The notes beneath the pieces were generated by a model. That model had not been told where the DNA came from. It was given only the letters and a program-made list of their open reading frames with translations, and did no database searches. From Candidatus Brocadiaceae bacterium (GTDB taxonomy: Bacteria > Planctomycetota > Brocadiia > SM23-32): a stretch of DNA of 5,546 bases. Shown here piece after piece: positions 3,893-5,546 of the stretch (positions within the stretch are counted from its first letter, which is position 1; every line of letters starts with the position of its first letter). The stretch lies in assembly GCA_003551785.1 (NCBI GenBank), contig PUNP01000035.1, positions 1 to 5,546 on the forward strand. Direction: 5' to 3'. Both the position numbers and the translations under genes were made by a program.

Positions 3893-5546
3893 TCTGCCAG
3901 GTGATATTTTCCTTCATCCATTTCGGCAATAAATCTTGAAGGAAGGGTGAAAATGCCCCCGTAAGAATAAATGTTGGATGGCATTGTCAAAAACAGCCTG
4001 TCTTTTGCCCTGGTCGTTGCCACATAAAATAGACGCCTTTCTTCTTCGAGCTCTTCTATACTGCCAATAGATTTCTCCGATGGGAAAAGACCGTCCAGAA
4101 GGTGGATGACAAAGACCGTGTTCCACTCAAGCCCCTTGGCCGAGTGAACCGTGGACAGCACCACCGGTTTGTCTTCCGTTTCATCAACCAGTGGCGTTAT
4201 CTGATCCTGGAATTGATTAGACGGCGGATCCAGGGCAAAATCTGTTAAGAACTTCTCCAAATCGTCATACTTGGCGGCCAGGCTATAAAGCACGTCAATA
4301 TCCAGCAGCCTGTTCTTATAATCACTTTCTATGGCCTTGAGTATCGGTTTGTAGTAATCTTTCAGAATTTCAATTTTGTTCTGGAGTTTGATGCCTTTTC
4401 GTGATACCCGCATCAACACATTCTGAAGCTCTTGTATGTCAGAACCGTATTTGAAACCGGTAAAACCGCTAAAATCTATTTTTCCCCCGGATTCACGTAT
4501 ATGATCTACGATCTTGCTGGCCGTTACGTCTCCGATACCCGGTATCAGTTTCAATATGCGGTTCCAGGAGACCGGATCCAAGGGGTTGAGAATGATCCGT
4601 AGATAGGCGATTATATCCTTAACATGTCTCCTTTCCACAAATTTAATCCCACCGTAAACCACGTATGGGATGTTTCGTTTCAGAAGTTCGGCCTGGACAT
4701 AAGTACCCTGATAAGTTGCACGATAAAGAACCGCTATTTCGTTCAGGGGCAGATCGTTTTCTCTGAGCTCAAGTATTCTTGAGACGATTGACTCCGCTTC
4801 ATCTTCCTGGCTGAAAAATCTCTGAACCACGGGTTTCACTGGAGCCTCTCTTATGGTGAAAAGGCGTTTTTTGTAACCGATTGAGGCGTTTTCTATAACC
4901 GAATTGGTAAAGTCGAGAATTGGTTGGGTACTGCGATAATTCTGTTCTATCCGGGCATACTTGCAGTCCGGATATGTTTCTGGGAATCTTAAAATGTTCT
5001 CGAAATTTGCTCCCCTGAACGCATATATGCTCTGTGAATCGTCGCCGACCACCATGACATTGCGATGTTTCTGTGCGATAAGATCTACGATTTCTTTCTG
5101 GACAACATTCGTATCTTGGAACTCATCGACCATGATGTAATGAAAACTGTCTTGCACGCGCTGGCAAAATCTGGAATTTTTTTTCAAAGAATCACGAAGC
5201 ACTTCCAGCAGATCATCGTAGTCGAGAAGAGCATTTCCTTTCTTGTATTCTCCATACATTTTTGCAATGACTTCAATGTCATCTATGAACTCTTCCAGCC
5301 CGGTAAACTCCCGGTCAATGACTTCTTCAATGGAGACGTTGCAGTTGCGTGCCTTGGAAATGATTGACTGAACACGGCCTTTTTTTGGAAACGCGCGGCT
5401 TTTCTTGGAGAAATTCATTTCCCGCCTGATAAAATCTATAACATCAGCAGAATCCACAGCGTCCATAATGGTGAAATTGGCCGGAAGGCGAAGGAGGTTG
5501 GCATACTTTCTCAGCAGGTGATTTGCAAAGGAGTGAAATGTCCCCC
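3889..5546 (-). CDS. UvrD/Rep-type superfamily 1A DNA helicase (partial, N-terminus beyond right edge)
   Basis: About 551 residues are visible. The frame is open to base 5546 and begins inside motif Ib, GTFHSFANHLLRKYANLL, so the ATG at 5466 is internal. Walker A (motif I) and the start are off-window. In order come motif II VDEFQDTN (about residues 139-146), motif III GDDSQSIYAFRGA (167-179), motif IV QNYRSTQPIL (201-210), motif V VLSTVHSAKGLEW (about 462-474) and motif VI EERRLFYVATTRAKDRL (501-517). These place it with 3'-5' ATP-dependent helicases that unwind DNA in repair and replication. The 2B-region segment IPGIGDVTASKIVDHI (about 334-349) is the usual helix-hairpin-helix-like part. 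The protein ends soon after motif VI, without the long tail of E. coli UvrD or PcrA. Its stop overlaps the phosphotransferase remnant start by 4 bp (ATGA). Whether it is UvrD, PcrA, Rep or a paralogue cannot be settled from this part. Confidence 0.93.
   Translation of the reverse strand, partial: GTFHSFANHLLRKYANLLRLPANFTIMDAVDSADVIDFIRREMNFSKKSRAFPKKGRVQSIISKARNCNVSIEEVIDREFTGLEEFIDDIEVIAKMYGEYKKGNALLDYDDLLEVLRDSLKKNSRFCQRVQDSFHYIMVDEFQDTNVVQKEIVDLIAQKHRNVMVVGDDSQSIYAFRGANFENILRFPETYPDCKYARIEQNYRSTQPILDFTNSVIENASIGYKKRLFTIREAPVKPVVQRFFSQEDEAESIVSRILELRENDLPLNEIAVLYRATYQGTYVQAELLKRNIPYVVYGGIKFVERRHVKDIIAYLRIILNPLDPVSWNRILKLIPGIGDVTASKIVDHIRESGGKIDFSGFTGFKYGSDIQELQNVLMRVSRKGIKLQNKIEILKDYYKPILKAIESDYKNRLLDIDVLYSLAAKYDDLEKFLTDFALDPPSNQFQDQITPLVDETEDKPVVLSTVHSAKGLEWNTVFVIHLLDGLFPSEKSIGSIEELEEERRLFYVATTRAKDRLFLTMPSNIYSYGGIFTLPSRFIAEMDEGKYHLAE

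Noticed and set aside
3598..3939. Plus-strand open frames across the phosphotransferase remnant
   Set aside because: They run antisense to a recognisable kinase sequence, and their translations show no coherent domain.
5464..5466. ATG at 5466 as start of the helicase
   Set aside because: The same frame continues upstream to the window edge and encodes the conserved GTFHSFA motif, so the start is outside the window.
1..5546. CRISPR array, tRNA, rRNA, insertion sequence or prophage
   Set aside because: No regular direct repeats, cloverleaf-like segments, transposase or phage protein were seen on either strand.

Overview
The window looks like ordinary bacterial chromosome from an anaerobe or facultative anaerobe, possibly of the Desulfobacterota or a neighbouring lineage. 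That placement is an inference from the gene repertoire: a cobalamin-binding radical SAM protein, a small nitroreductase, a flavin reductase-like protein and several small accessory families common in anaerobes. Nothing here fixes the taxon. There is no RNA gene, insertion sequence, phage gene or CRISPR array.

Left part (1-1548). A partial minus-strand gene for a B12-binding-type radical SAM protein runs off the left edge. It is divergent from a plus-strand pair, a nitroreductase (521-1027) and a THEP1-type P-loop NTPase (999-1548). The intergenic gap carries a strong sigma70-type promoter for the plus strand, overlapped by a weaker minus-strand candidate. The THEP1 gene is split by a +1 frame change at a run of seven G residues. 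Six Gs would restore a full-length protein.

Right part (1556-5546), all minus strand and tightly packed, listed in the direction of transcription. First comes a UvrD/Rep-type helicase whose N-terminus lies beyond the right edge. It overlaps by 4 bp (ATGA) a broken phosphotransferase (APH-family) gene that lacks its middle and carries a stop and a frame change. Then follow a class I SAM methyltransferase, a cyclophilin-like (TM1367-type) protein, a DUF4186 protein and a flavin reductase-like protein. Intergenic gaps among the last four are 25, 3 and 6 nt, so they are probably co-transcribed. This array ends tail to tail with the THEP1 gene across 7 nt.

How the genes work together is not clear. 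The methyltransferase, cyclophilin-like, DUF4186 and flavin reductase cluster may be a small functional unit, but no pathway can be read from it. The two most notable observations are the G-run frame break in THEP1 and the decayed phosphotransferase coupled to the helicase. I found no convincing new defence or other novel system.
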